DNA of 36,419 nucleotides from Candidatus Gastranaerophilales bacterium (GTDB lineage Bacteria; Cyanobacteriota; Vampirovibrionia; Gastranaerophilales; Gastranaerophilaceae): NCBI GenBank assembly GCA_944323425.1, contig CALUSL010000021.1, positions 1 through 36,419 of the forward strand. The letters run 5' to 3'. Shown in pieces: positions 1-6,903 of this stretch (positions are counted from its first letter, which is position 1; the number at the start of each line of letters is the position of its first letter). The position numbers were made by a program, and so were the translations under genes. A model generated the notes under the pieces. That model had not been told where the DNA came from. It searched no databases and saw only the letters and a program-made list of their open reading frames with translations.

Positions 1-1121
1 CCTACTCCCCCATATATAAATATCAGGTATCATACCACCCCGAAACCGGAGAATTCATGTTCCTCCGTGGCGCAACCACAACCCCCGGCGGAGATATAAT
101 CCCCCCCTCAAACCCCTCGGATGCCTTCAATCCCTCAGTCCTCGCGCCCGCAGTAGCAACCCAGGCAGGCGCCTATACAACCCAGCTCCAAACATTTAAC
201 TACGCCTTCCAACACTCGGATAACTTCATGAATATTCCGTACCTCGAACGAGTAGCAATAATAGAAAAAAATAAATACGCCCTCTCCCCCACCGGAGACG
301 CAACAGACGTGGGAACCTTCTCCCCCCTCTTAACAAAAGAAGAAGACGCCGGCTTCTGGATAAAACCATACGCCAGCTTCGAAAATATCCCGCTTAAAAA
401 CGGCCCGAAAGTAAGCAATATAAACTATGGAACCCTCATAGGCTATGACTCAAACCTCACACACATAAAAAATGGGTGGGAACGAGTCCTCACCGGCTAT
501 GTAGGCTACAACGGAGCAAACCAGAGATACTCAGGAATAGACGCCTATCAGAACGGAGGCTTAATAGGAACAACCGCAACCTTCTATAAAGGCAACTTCT
601 TCAACGCAACAACCCTCTCAGTAGGAGCAAGCGTAGGTGATGCAACAACAATGTACGGCTCAGAAAACTATACAATGCTCCTCGCCGGCATAGGAAACAA
701 AACCGGATATAACATAGAATTTTTTGACGGAAGAATAATTTTGCAGCCAAATTTCCTGATAAGCTATACGTTCGTGAATACCTTCGACTACACAAATAGC
801 GCAGGAGTGCGAATAAATTCAGACCCGCTGAATGCAATCCAACTTTCTCCCGGAATAAAGCTAATCGGAAATACCAAAACCGGCTGGCAACCATATCTGG
901 GAGTGAACATGGTCTGGAATCTTTTGGATGACAGCAAAATGTATGCCAATAATGTGAGACTTCCTGAAATGAGCATAAAACCGTACGTCCAATACGGAGT
1001 AGGGCTTCAAAAGAGATTCAAAGACCGTTTCCTCGCCTTTGGTCAGGCAATGATTCACAACGGAGGCCGCAACGGCATATCCTTCTCCTTCGGAATCAGA
1101 TGGAAAGTCGGTAAAGATTAA
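1..1121 (+). CDS. Autotransporter-like outer-membrane beta-barrel protein, 5' end outside the window
   Basis: The reading frame is open from base 3 with no stop before the ATG at 57. The residues before that ATG (ending YHPETGEFM) read as ordinary passenger sequence, so I take this as the C-terminal part of a longer gene. A GGAGA five bases before the ATG is probably chance. About 270 C-terminal residues alternate polar and hydrophobic/aromatic positions with turn-rich loops, as expected of an autotransporter barrel, and the last strand ends FSFGIRWKVGKD. The probable role is export or surface display of an upstream passenger domain. Codon use is strikingly C-rich up to about base 720 (CTC, CCC, AAC, with ATA for Ile) and then returns to the AT-rich style of the neighbours. 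No passenger domain is visible, so the substrate is unknown. Confidence 0.7.
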   Translation, partial: YSPIYKYQVSYHPETGEFMFLRGATTTPGGDIIPPSNPSDAFNPSVLAPAVATQAGAYTTQLQTFNYAFQHSDNFMNIPYLERVAIIEKNKYALSPTGDATDVGTFSPLLTKEEDAGFWIKPYASFENIPLKNGPKVSNINYGTLIGYDSNLTHIKNGWERVLTGYVGYNGANQRYSGIDAYQNGGLIGTTATFYKGNFFNATTLSVGASVGDATTMYGSENYTMLLAGIGNKTGYNIEFFDGRIILQPNFLISYTFVNTFDYTNSAGVRINSDPLNAIQLSPGIKLIGNTKTGWQPYLGVNMVWNLLDDSKMYANNVRLPEMSIKPYVQYGVGLQKRFKDRFLAFGQAMIHNGGRNGISFSFGIRWKVGKD

Positions 1122-1128
1122 AAAAAAT

Positions 1129-1147
1129 GGGCTTGATAATCAAGCCC
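1129..1147 (-). terminator. GC-rich hairpin, likely minus-strand terminator
   Basis: The arm GGGCTTGA (1129-1136) pairs with TCAAGCCC (1140-1147) around a three-base loop. The adjacent A-run (1120-1127) is a U-run on the minus strand. On the plus strand no T-run follows, so it is a weaker stop for the autotransporter gene. Confidence 0.5.
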
Positions 1148-1173
1148 TGTTGTCTGGAATTAAGAATAGTTGG

Positions 1174-1218
1174 AAGTATGAAAAAGATTTGATTATATTT
1201 AACCTGAGTTTCATACTT
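1174..1218. repeat. 10-bp inverted repeat with 25-base loop
   Basis: AAGTATGAAA (1174-1183) is repeated inverted as TTTCATACTT (1209-1218). It lies between two other hairpins in the gap after the autotransporter gene. Function unknown; it could be a protein-binding dyad or part of an untranslated structured RNA. Confidence 0.45.
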
Positions 1219-1275
1219 TTAACAATTAAACAATCGGGCTATTTAGTATTACACAGTCGGGTAACGTGCACAAAA

Positions 1276-1302
1276 AAAAAGAGCTTTTTTAAAGCTCTTT
1301 TT
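1276..1302. terminator. Bidirectional Rho-independent terminator
   Basis: A 12-bp stem, AAAAAGAGCTTT against AAAGCTCTTTTT with a TTT loop, has T-runs on both strands. It overlaps the stop codon of the minus-strand gene at 1301 and would terminate that transcript. Confidence 0.85.
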
Positions 1303-1924
1303 AAGTTATTATAAAAGAATTTGGATATTTTTTATTTTCAAAGATTTCATAATCTCTTGTGTTTACTATATTCGGATTTGTGAAATACAGTTTTAGTTTA
1401 CGCTCTAAATTTAGTGACAGAGCTGTTTCTCTGGCAAGCTGGGTTTGCTTTTTTCTTTTTTCATAGCTCTGTTTGTTTTCCTGATAGTATTTTATATTTA
1501 CATCAGGCATTCGGGTTATGTCGTTCAGAAGTTGAGAGGCTTTTCTGTTTTTTCTATGCTCCCAGATTGTTTTATCAAAATAAGGATTTTCAAATATTCT
1601 CTGTAATATTTTTTCTGCAGTTTTTTCATCGCTAAAGAAAAAGCCTTCCTGCTGGGACATTGCTTTTTTCGCAAATTTTTCGTTTTCCTGAAATATGTAA
1701 TACAGGGCGCTGTCTATGTTTTTTATTGAATCGGTGGTTTTGTTTACCTTTAAATCTTCGTATATTGAATACATACCGGTTTTTTTAAGCTGGTGCTGTA
1801 CATAATTTACCTGCTGTATGTCCAGTTCATTCCATGGCGTCAGCACAATTTCTTCTGAAAGTCTCGGTGAGTTCGCAGAAATATTGTCAATAGAATTATA
1901 ATAGTTCATATTATAATTGTGCAT
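1301..1924 (-). CDS. Hypothetical protein, 207 aa
   Basis: I do not recognise this protein. It is soluble and polar, with no signal peptide or membrane segment. It is rich in Lys, Glu, Asn and Tyr and is probably mostly helical, with a basic stretch around residues 125-175 (QENKQSYEKRKKQTQ). The start at 1924 is supported by GAGAGGAT just upstream on the minus strand; a Met six residues later (MNYYNS) is an alternative. It stands alone: its upstream side faces the riboswitch promoter divergently and its stop lies inside a bidirectional terminator. Codon use matches the main body of the window, so it is probably a genuine resident gene. Confidence 0.7.
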   Translation of the reverse strand: MHNYNMNYYNSIDNISANSPRLSEEIVLTPWNELDIQQVNYVQHQLKKTGMYSIYEDLKVNKTTDSIKNIDSALYYIFQENEKFAKKAMSQQEGFFFSDEKTAEKILQRIFENPYFDKTIWEHRKNRKASQLLNDITRMPDVNIKYYQENKQSYEKRKKQTQLARETALSLNLERKLKLYFTNPNIVNTRDYEIFENKKYPNSFIIT

Positions 1925-1991
1925 GGGTATATCCTCTCTTATTCATATAAAAACATTTTTCATAAAAAAATTGACATTAATTCATATTTAA

Positions 1992-2020
1992 TTGACAGAG
2001 ATTAATGAGCATTTTAGAAT
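1992..2020 (+). promoter_or_regulatory. Consensus sigma-70 type promoter for the riboswitch operon
   Basis: The -35 box TTGACA (1992-1997), a 17-base spacer and the -10 box TAGAAT (2015-2020) predict a transcript start near 2027. That is just before the conserved riboswitch core, so the promoter and RNA element fit together. Confidence 0.75.
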
Positions 2021-2027
2021 TGTTTAA

Positions 2028-2245
2028 ACAGAGGGAACCGGGGTGGAATTCCCCGACTGAGCCGCAACCGTAAAAGCCGGAATACTCTGGGGGATATCAC
2101 GAAAGGTTGATAAAACTTTTTTGTAGAGAGAGCAAGTAGTTGGAAGTACTTATTCATCCCCGAAATGCCGATACTTCGAGCTTAGGTCAAGGCACATAAC
2201 GAGCTTAAAGTATCCCGCGTTTACAATTTAAACAGGGATTTTTTA
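2028..2245 (+). promoter_or_regulatory. Compact cobalamin-riboswitch-like leader with expression platform
   Basis: The core reads as a cobalamin aptamer. GAGGGAACC (2031-2039) is followed by a GGGG/CCCC stem (2040-2054) closing TGGAATT, then GCCGCAACCGTAA (about 2061-2073). Next comes AAGCCGGAATACTCTGG (2074-2090), which resembles the B12 box. The peripheral P6-type domain of class I is missing, so it looks like the small class II form. Downstream, GGGGAT (2090-2095) pairs with ATCCCC (2156-2161), enclosing two hairpins at 2102-2120 and 2134-2151. GATACTT (2170-2176) pairs with AAGTATC (2208-2214). A last hairpin (2212-2239, ATCCC/GGGAT plus GTTT/AAAC) overlaps the ribosome-binding GGGA and runs into six Ts. 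It shares ATC (2212-2214) with the preceding stem, so the two are mutually exclusive. This is a plausible switch, read by eye only; the ligand is inferred. Confidence 0.6.
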
Positions 2246-2932
2246 ATGTCAACACAGATTACAGGGAATGTTAGAACAGGAACTTGCCCGCACGGATTAC
2301 CGCCGGGGGCTTGCCCTATATGCAACGGTATGGGGGGCGGCGGCGGTGGAACCAGAACAGTTGAACACAAGCCCGGGGAACTCACCTGGAGTCAGTGTTA
2401 TGCCATCGGACAAATGATGAAAGCTCAAAAACTTGCTAAAGAAGAGGCTCAGGCTGAGGCGCTGGCTCAGGCTCAAAAAAGTATGGCGATTGCCACTGCC
2501 CAATTTGCTGCACAGATGCGTGAACTTCTTATTAAATTCCTGCCGGCTCCGGTTTCAGATGCCATTATGTCGGTAAGTAACAATGTTATTATGCCGGCTG
2601 TCAGGTTTGTTCAAAACGTATTCAACAGTGTTCAAACAACTTTAAATAACCTTGCGAATGCTGTTAAAGAAAAATTTGCCGAAATTACTGACAAACTAAC
2701 CGCGCTTTTTGGTGAATTCAAGGCTGCTGTTGAAAAGAAAGTTTCGGACAAATTAAGGGAACTTAAAAAGAAAATTTTTAATCTTTTCGGATTAAGTGAG
2801 GCAGAAAACGAGGACGAAGAAAAGCGGGTAGAGGAAGAAAAAAGGCTTTTTGATTTGAAAAATTTGAAAGAAACTATTTTTAATTCAAAAAATATTAATG
2901 AAGAAGAAAACAATGACGACGGTGAAGAATGA
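2246..2932 (+). CDS. Unrecognised protein with N-terminal double CPxG/CPxC motif, 228 aa
   Basis: First gene of the riboswitch operon. I do not recognise the family. The N-terminus has TCPHGLPPGACPICNG (residues 13-28), three cysteines and a histidine in a spacing suited to binding one metal ion. A Gly-rich linker follows (29-36). Residues 50-90 form an Ala/Gln/Glu-rich helix. Residues 95-180 are a long amphipathic helical region with a moderately hydrophobic patch around SDAIMSVSNNVIMPAVRFVQ. The C-terminus is very acidic. There is no signal peptide. The ribosome-binding site is the AGGGA sequestered in the leader hairpin. The stop overlaps the next start in ATGA, indicating translational coupling. 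It may be a scaffold or a partner of the membrane protein encoded next; that is inference from order only. Confidence 0.75.
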   Translation: MSTQITGNVRTGTCPHGLPPGACPICNGMGGGGGGTRTVEHKPGELTWSQCYAIGQMMKAQKLAKEEAQAEALAQAQKSMAIATAQFAAQMRELLIKFLPAPVSDAIMSVSNNVIMPAVRFVQNVFNSVQTTLNNLANAVKEKFAEITDKLTALFGEFKAAVEKKVSDKLRELKKKIFNLFGLSEAENEDEEKRVEEEKRLFDLKNLKETIFNSKNINEEENNDDGEE

Positions 2933-4485
2933 GTTATATTAAACCATATCAGGACCTGGAAACAAGAAAACAATACAGAAATCTGACAGAAACTCAGAGA
3001 AGAAATATCTCTGAGGTTAAAGAGGGGCTTGTTGTTAATAATTTGATAAAAGACAGGGATTGTTCCGCAGAAACACCTGATTTGAATGAGATATATGACA
3101 ATTTAATTATTCCTGATAAAACAACGCAACCGGATAGTTTTGTGAAAATTTCCGGAGATAAAATAGAGTCACAACCTGAAAAACCTCTTCACAAATCTCT
3201 GCTTCCTTTATTGGGCGGGACTGTGGGATTGTTTGGATTGATTGCCGGTTCTGTCGGGCTTCTGTCTCTTGCTTCAGGTTATAAAAAGAATCTCCCCTCG
3301 TGGAAAACTCTTCAGGAAATTCCAAAAAATATTTCTATAAATGACGAACCGCATTTTGCTACACTATTGATGATAAGAGATCCTAATACAAGAAATATAC
3401 TCGGGGCTCTCGGGGTTTTTGTTCTGAGTGCAATAGGGCTTGTGAGTAAGAATTTTGTTGACGGTGTAAAGGAAATCTGGATAAGAAAGAAACAGGCTGA
3501 TATTCAACGTGATTTGCAGGAAAAACTTATTGCTGTAGAGACAAGAAGTTTTTCTGGTAAGATGCAAATTATGCGGAATATGCTTTCGGATAAGGCTAAA
3601 GAGCTGGACTATGTATTGCATTTAGGCAATCGGGGACAGGAAAATGCTACGTTTAAACAGTTTCTCTCTTTCGGACAAAAGAAAGATCAAAATTCGGATA
3701 AGAATAATTTTGTTCTGGCTGCAGGTTTGGTGTTTGGTACTGTTCTTGCAATAACCGGGCTTGGCACACTGGCTCTTAGATTCCTAAGGCAGACAGCTAA
3801 AAATATAAGCGGTTATCGTGGACAAATGCTGGAGTATTGGAAAAATCTTGTAAAAAATACAGAGGGCAAACTCTCTGATGAGCAGTTGAATACATTAAAT
3901 AATATGTTTGTTTCTCTGAATGCCTCAGAAAAGGAAATAAAACATGTACTCGGTCTTGGTGAAAATTTGTCGGGTGAGGCATTGAAAAAAGAGGCTGAAA
4001 AAATTGGTAAATATCCGCAGGAATTTTTTGATTATGTAAAAAAAGAAGTTGAGCGTGTTACTGTGCACGGTGCTGAGGCAATTGCCGGTAAGCCGAGTTC
4101 AAAACCAATGCTCTATTCATACACAGAGGGTGACAGGGCACATTTGTATAACATGATTGTGAACTGGGAAAATCCTATTTTGAAACTGGTTTTCGCCGGC
4201 ATGTCAGCTGTTACGACGGTCGGGTATGTGGGTACTTCTATTGTTGATGCACAAAAAACAGTTCAGGTAATGAAAGAAAATGCAAAGACTGAACTTGATT
4301 TGCAGGATAGACTGGTAAATGTTGAACTGAATAATTTTAGTGCTAAGAAAAATAGCGTTATTGAGCCGCTTATGGATGAGTTCAGAAAACAGGCACGTGC
4401 AGGCAAGGACAAACAGGAATTAAAAACCCGTGCCGAAAATATTTTGTATGAAATCAAAAACGGTCCTCCGTTTGTATACTCATAG
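2929..4485 (+). CDS. Unrecognised multi-pass membrane protein, 518 aa
   Basis: Second gene of the riboswitch operon, starting inside the stop of the first (ATGA). I do not recognise the family. Four hydrophobic segments are visible: around residues 88-112 (LLGGTVGLFGLIAGSVGLLS), 157-175 (ILGALGVFVLSAIGLV), 262-285 (VLAAGLVFGTVLAITGLGTL) and 420-442 (ILKLVFAGMSAVTTVGYVGT). Segments two and four are each followed by a similar stretch: (V)KEIWIRKKQADIQRDLQEKLIAVE and VQVMKENAKTELDLQDRLVNVE. This suggests an internal duplication of a helical-hairpin-plus-coil module. The loops are long, polar and helical. No catalytic motif is visible. Co-regulation with the preceding cysteine-motif protein suggests an envelope complex. 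Confidence 0.75.
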   Translation: MSYIKPYQDLETRKQYRNLTETQRRNISEVKEGLVVNNLIKDRDCSAETPDLNEIYDNLIIPDKTTQPDSFVKISGDKIESQPEKPLHKSLLPLLGGTVGLFGLIAGSVGLLSLASGYKKNLPSWKTLQEIPKNISINDEPHFATLLMIRDPNTRNILGALGVFVLSAIGLVSKNFVDGVKEIWIRKKQADIQRDLQEKLIAVETRSFSGKMQIMRNMLSDKAKELDYVLHLGNRGQENATFKQFLSFGQKKDQNSDKNNFVLAAGLVFGTVLAITGLGTLALRFLRQTAKNISGYRGQMLEYWKNLVKNTEGKLSDEQLNTLNNMFVSLNASEKEIKHVLGLGENLSGEALKKEAEKIGKYPQEFFDYVKKEVERVTVHGAEAIAGKPSSKPMLYSYTEGDRAHLYNMIVNWENPILKLVFAGMSAVTTVGYVGTSIVDAQKTVQVMKENAKTELDLQDRLVNVELNNFSAKKNSVIEPLMDEFRKQARAGKDKQELKTRAENILYEIKNGPPFVYS

Positions 4486-4493
4486 GATAAGTT

Positions 4494-5018
4494 ATGAAAG
4501 TAGATAAAGTATCGTTTAAAAATAGTTTGCCATACCCTAACAAAGCTCCGCTTGGTACTTTGTTGCCTCAAATTGGAATGCAGGTTAGTTTGCCCGACAG
4601 AAATAGGAATTATACATTATTTAACCAAAATCTTGTAAAACAGATAGTGGACTATAAAGAGTCAGCTCTTCCCGAAATGTGGAAATATCTTTCAGTTGTC
4701 CAAAATGAAAAGCAGGTTGCGGAGGGACTTTATATTCTTGATAGGATGATAGACAACGGGGTTCAGGGTGTTGATAAGCTGTACCCAGTTATATGCCGTT
4801 TTGACCGGACTACATCTCCAACAATTCAGGTTTTGCTTTCGGGTATTTACAGAAAAATAAAAGTTCCCGATGCTTTTGGGCCTTTGATGAGTATGCTTAT
4901 TAAAAATACATTTCAGCCGCCTGCTGTTTCTTTTGATCCTAATCAGGAAATCGGGGGGGCTATATTGGAGTTGTTGAGAAATACTTCTGCAGAAAATGGA
5001 TATAAAAATAAGTATTAA
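4494..5018 (+). CDS. Unrecognised helical protein, possibly HEAT-like, 174 aa
   Basis: Third gene of the operon, eight bases after the second, with AGGATAAG before the ATG. The N-terminus MKVDKVSFKN is followed by a Pro-rich stretch (KNSLPYPNKAPLGTLLP). Residues about 50-170 look like paired helices (LPEMWKYLSVVQNEKQVAEG, LYILDRMIDNG, LYPVICRF, TIQVLLSGIYRKI), reminiscent of a short HEAT-type repeat fold used for protein binding. It has no signal peptide or membrane segment. A strong terminator follows directly, so this closes the riboswitch operon. Function unknown. Confidence 0.75.
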   Translation: MKVDKVSFKNSLPYPNKAPLGTLLPQIGMQVSLPDRNRNYTLFNQNLVKQIVDYKESALPEMWKYLSVVQNEKQVAEGLYILDRMIDNGVQGVDKLYPVICRFDRTTSPTIQVLLSGIYRKIKVPDAFGPLMSMLIKNTFQPPAVSFDPNQEIGGAILELLRNTSAENGYKNKY

Positions 5019-5048
5019 AAAAGCCCTAATTTCGATTTAGGGCTTTTT
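5018..5048. terminator. Bidirectional Rho-independent terminator
   Basis: AAAAAGCCCTAA (5018-5029) pairs with TTAGGGCTTTTT (5037-5048). It ends the riboswitch operon and, read the other way, the skp-like gene at 5068. Confidence 0.9.
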
Positions 5049-5067
5049 ATGAATCTATATTGTTGAA

Positions 5068-5535
5068 TTACTTGATTAATTTAGTAACTTCAGCTGTTAT
5101 ATCTGTACCGCCTGAAAGAACTACGCCTTTTGCAAGAACGAGATTGTAGTTATCCTGTTTTGCTTTGTTTGCGATAACTGATGAGATATTTTTGTCGATA
5201 GATGCGAGTTTTGATGCATAGTCTTTCTGGATAGCAGCTCTTTTTGAGTTGTATTCTTTGCTGTATTTTTCCTGAAGAGCTTTTTTCTTAGCAGCATCTT
5301 TTTCTTTATTTACAGCATCGTTAGCTGTTTTTACAAATGCATTAAGATCCTGGAATTTCTTTTGTTGTTCTGATTTTAATGCTTTTACCTGAGAAGATGC
5401 AGCAACTACTTTCTGAACGTCAACAACAGCTACTTTGTAATTTGCCGGAACATCTGATATAGCAAAATTGTTTACAGACATTCCTATTACAAATGCTGAG
5501 AGACCCAATACGCAGTACTTTACATAATTTTTCAT
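5068..5535 (-). CDS. skp: OmpH/Skp-family periplasmic chaperone
   Basis: At 155 aa it has the usual length and architecture of the Skp/OmpH family. A cleavable signal peptide (MKNYVKYCVLGLSAFVIGMS) is followed by a short beta strand, VAVVDVQKVVAAS, typical of the trimerisation core. A Lys/Gln/Ala-rich helical arm (about residues 50-120) forms the tentacles. A final strand, YNLVLAKGVVLSGGTDIT, ends in VTKLIK. The family holds unfolded outer-membrane proteins in the periplasm, which fits a diderm with barrel proteins such as the one at the start of the window. AAAGGG lies upstream of the ATG. The gene appears to be transcribed alone. Confidence 0.85.
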   Translation of the reverse strand: MKNYVKYCVLGLSAFVIGMSVNNFAISDVPANYKVAVVDVQKVVAASSQVKALKSEQQKKFQDLNAFVKTANDAVNKEKDAAKKKALQEKYSKEYNSKRAAIQKDYASKLASIDKNISSVIANKAKQDNYNLVLAKGVVLSGGTDITAEVTKLIK

Positions 5536-5766
5536 ATAATACCCTTTCTATAAACTTAAAGTACAACCTAACTATGAAAAAAATTATAGCATTAAAATTT
5601 AAAATCGATATGTAAACTTTATATTTCTACAAAATAATTAACAAAAATTCTATACTTCCGGCATGCTTAACAAGACAATTTTAAACTTTATTATCTCTGT
5701 TAAAAATATAAAAAAGCTGATTGGACAACCATATGGCAATTTTATAACAACAGGGAGAATAAAAAC

Positions 5767-6306
5767 ATGGATGAAAATCAAAACAATGCTAATCACAAAG
5801 AATGCAGATGTAACGAAGAACACTGGATAAAATTTGCTTTTATAGCGCTTGCTGTTTTTCTCGGAGTCTTTTTTGCAACTTATTACATTATGGATCAGAT
5901 ACGCCATTCTTATGGAATACCGTATCACATGGATAATCTGGACAGAATACTCAGAGAACAGGACAGGGTGTTCAATGATTTTAATAAAATCCCAATTGGT
6001 TTTCAGGCTGCAATGAATGAAAAAGATCCTGTTTCTGTCGAGTCCTTTAAAGATGAAAAGGCGTATAAAATTATAATTGATTTGAAACCGTTCGATAACA
6101 ATATAAATAATGTGGATGTGAAAATTGATGGAAGAAAAGTTACGGTTAGCGGGATAAAATTCAAGGATAGACACAACAGAGAAGATTTGTATACTTTTTC
6201 CCAGACATTCCTACTTCCACAAGAAGTCGATTCACTGGCTGTTACAAAAGAAAAAGTTAAGGACAAATATGTTATTACACTACCTATCATGGAAGAAGAT
6301 GATTAA
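5767..6306 (+). CDS. Membrane-anchored Hsp20/alpha-crystallin-like protein
   Basis: The first 20 residues hold HKECRC, followed by one transmembrane helix (FAFIALAVFLGVFFATYYIM, residues 23-42). A linker leads to an alpha-crystallin-type domain at about residues 90-175. That domain shows the expected strands: KAYKIIIDLKPF, NVDVKIDGRKVTVSGIKF, FSQTFLLPQEVD and KYVITLPI. Ordinary small heat-shock proteins are soluble oligomers; tethering one to the membrane is unusual and suggests a holdase at the envelope. GGGAGA sits eight bases before the ATG. A terminator follows, so it appears monocistronic. The domain call rests on strand pattern rather than on a full A-x-x-x-n-G-v-L match. Confidence 0.7.
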   Translation: MDENQNNANHKECRCNEEHWIKFAFIALAVFLGVFFATYYIMDQIRHSYGIPYHMDNLDRILREQDRVFNDFNKIPIGFQAAMNEKDPVSVESFKDEKAYKIIIDLKPFDNNINNVDVKIDGRKVTVSGIKFKDRHNREDLYTFSQTFLLPQEVDSLAVTKEKVKDKYVITLPIMEEDD

Positions 6307-6312
6307 AATTTC

Positions 6313-6343
6313 AGAGGGGAGATGTTAAAATCTTCCCTCTTTT
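6313..6343 (+). terminator. Rho-independent terminator
   Basis: AGAGGGGAGAT (6313-6323) pairs with ATCTTCCCTCT (6330-6340) around GTTAAA, followed by TTT. It ends the Hsp20-like gene. Confidence 0.75.
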
Positions 6344-6366
6344 GTAATATTTAGGCATAAAAATTT

Positions 6367-6395
6367 TGACAATTGACATTGTCTAAAATATGATA
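6367..6395 (+). promoter_or_regulatory. Promoter of yceD-rpmF, start site almost at the ATG
   Basis: TTGACA (6367-6372), 17 bases, TATGAT (6390-6395). The predicted start near 6402 is only about two bases before the ATG at 6404. No Shine-Dalgarno sequence is present, so the transcript may be leaderless. Confidence 0.6.
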
Positions 6396-6403
6396 TAAAA
6401 ACT

Positions 6404-6901
6404 ATGAAAGTTTCCGTTGACGATATAAAAAACTCTCCGAATCAGACACTGGAAACAAGTTTTAACGGGAATATCAAAGGTCTGGAAACAGAAGGTCCTG
6501 TCGTTGCAGAGCTTGTTTTTAAATGTCTGGGGCAGTGCATAAATGTGAAGGGACAAATTGTTGCAAATGTTAAGTTGACATGCGACAGATGTCTCAAAGA
6601 ATTTCATCAAAAATTTGAGTTGCCGGTTGATGAAACATATATGCAAGGAGCCTTTAATGACGGGGAAAATAAGGAAATCGAGTTAAAAGATGGAGACTTC
6701 GTTATAGATTTATATGACCAGACAGAAATTGATGTTGATGATTTACTTTACCAAACCTTAATATTAAATCTTCCAAATCCATCTGTTTGTGATATAAATT
6801 GTAATGGAGACGCAGAAATTGAAAAATATATAAAAAAAGAAATTTCTGATCCCAGACTAGAAGTTTTTAAAAATATGAAGATAAGAAAAGAAGGAAGATA
6901 A
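6404..6901 (+). CDS. yceD: YceD/DUF177 family protein linked to 23S rRNA and L32
   Basis: This is a 165-aa DUF177 protein. The characteristic centre, LTCDRCLKEFHQKFELPVDE (about residues 60-80), is followed by the acidic, partly hydrophobic segment EIDVDDLLYQTLILNLP. CDINCNG then supplies further cysteines. Members of this family are needed for normal 23S rRNA levels and are almost always encoded directly before rpmF, as here with a two-base gap. The four cysteines could bind zinc. The start is set by the promoter position: no upstream ATG or ribosome-binding site is available. Confidence 0.85.
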   Translation: MKVSVDDIKNSPNQTLETSFNGNIKGLETEGPVVAELVFKCLGQCINVKGQIVANVKLTCDRCLKEFHQKFELPVDETYMQGAFNDGENKEIELKDGDFVIDLYDQTEIDVDDLLYQTLILNLPNPSVCDINCNGDAEIEKYIKKEISDPRLEVFKNMKIRKEGR

Positions 6902-6903
6902 AA

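Noticed and set aside
57-60. ATG at 57 with GGAGA before it as start of the first gene
   Set aside because: The frame is open to the window edge with passenger-like sequence, so this Met is internal.
5663-5830. ATG frame overlapping the start of the Hsp20-like gene
   Set aside because: It overlaps that gene out of frame and has no ribosome-binding site.
5650-6174. 174-codon minus-strand frame
   Set aside because: It lies opposite the Hsp20-like gene, has low-complexity Phe/Ile-rich translation and no ribosome-binding site.
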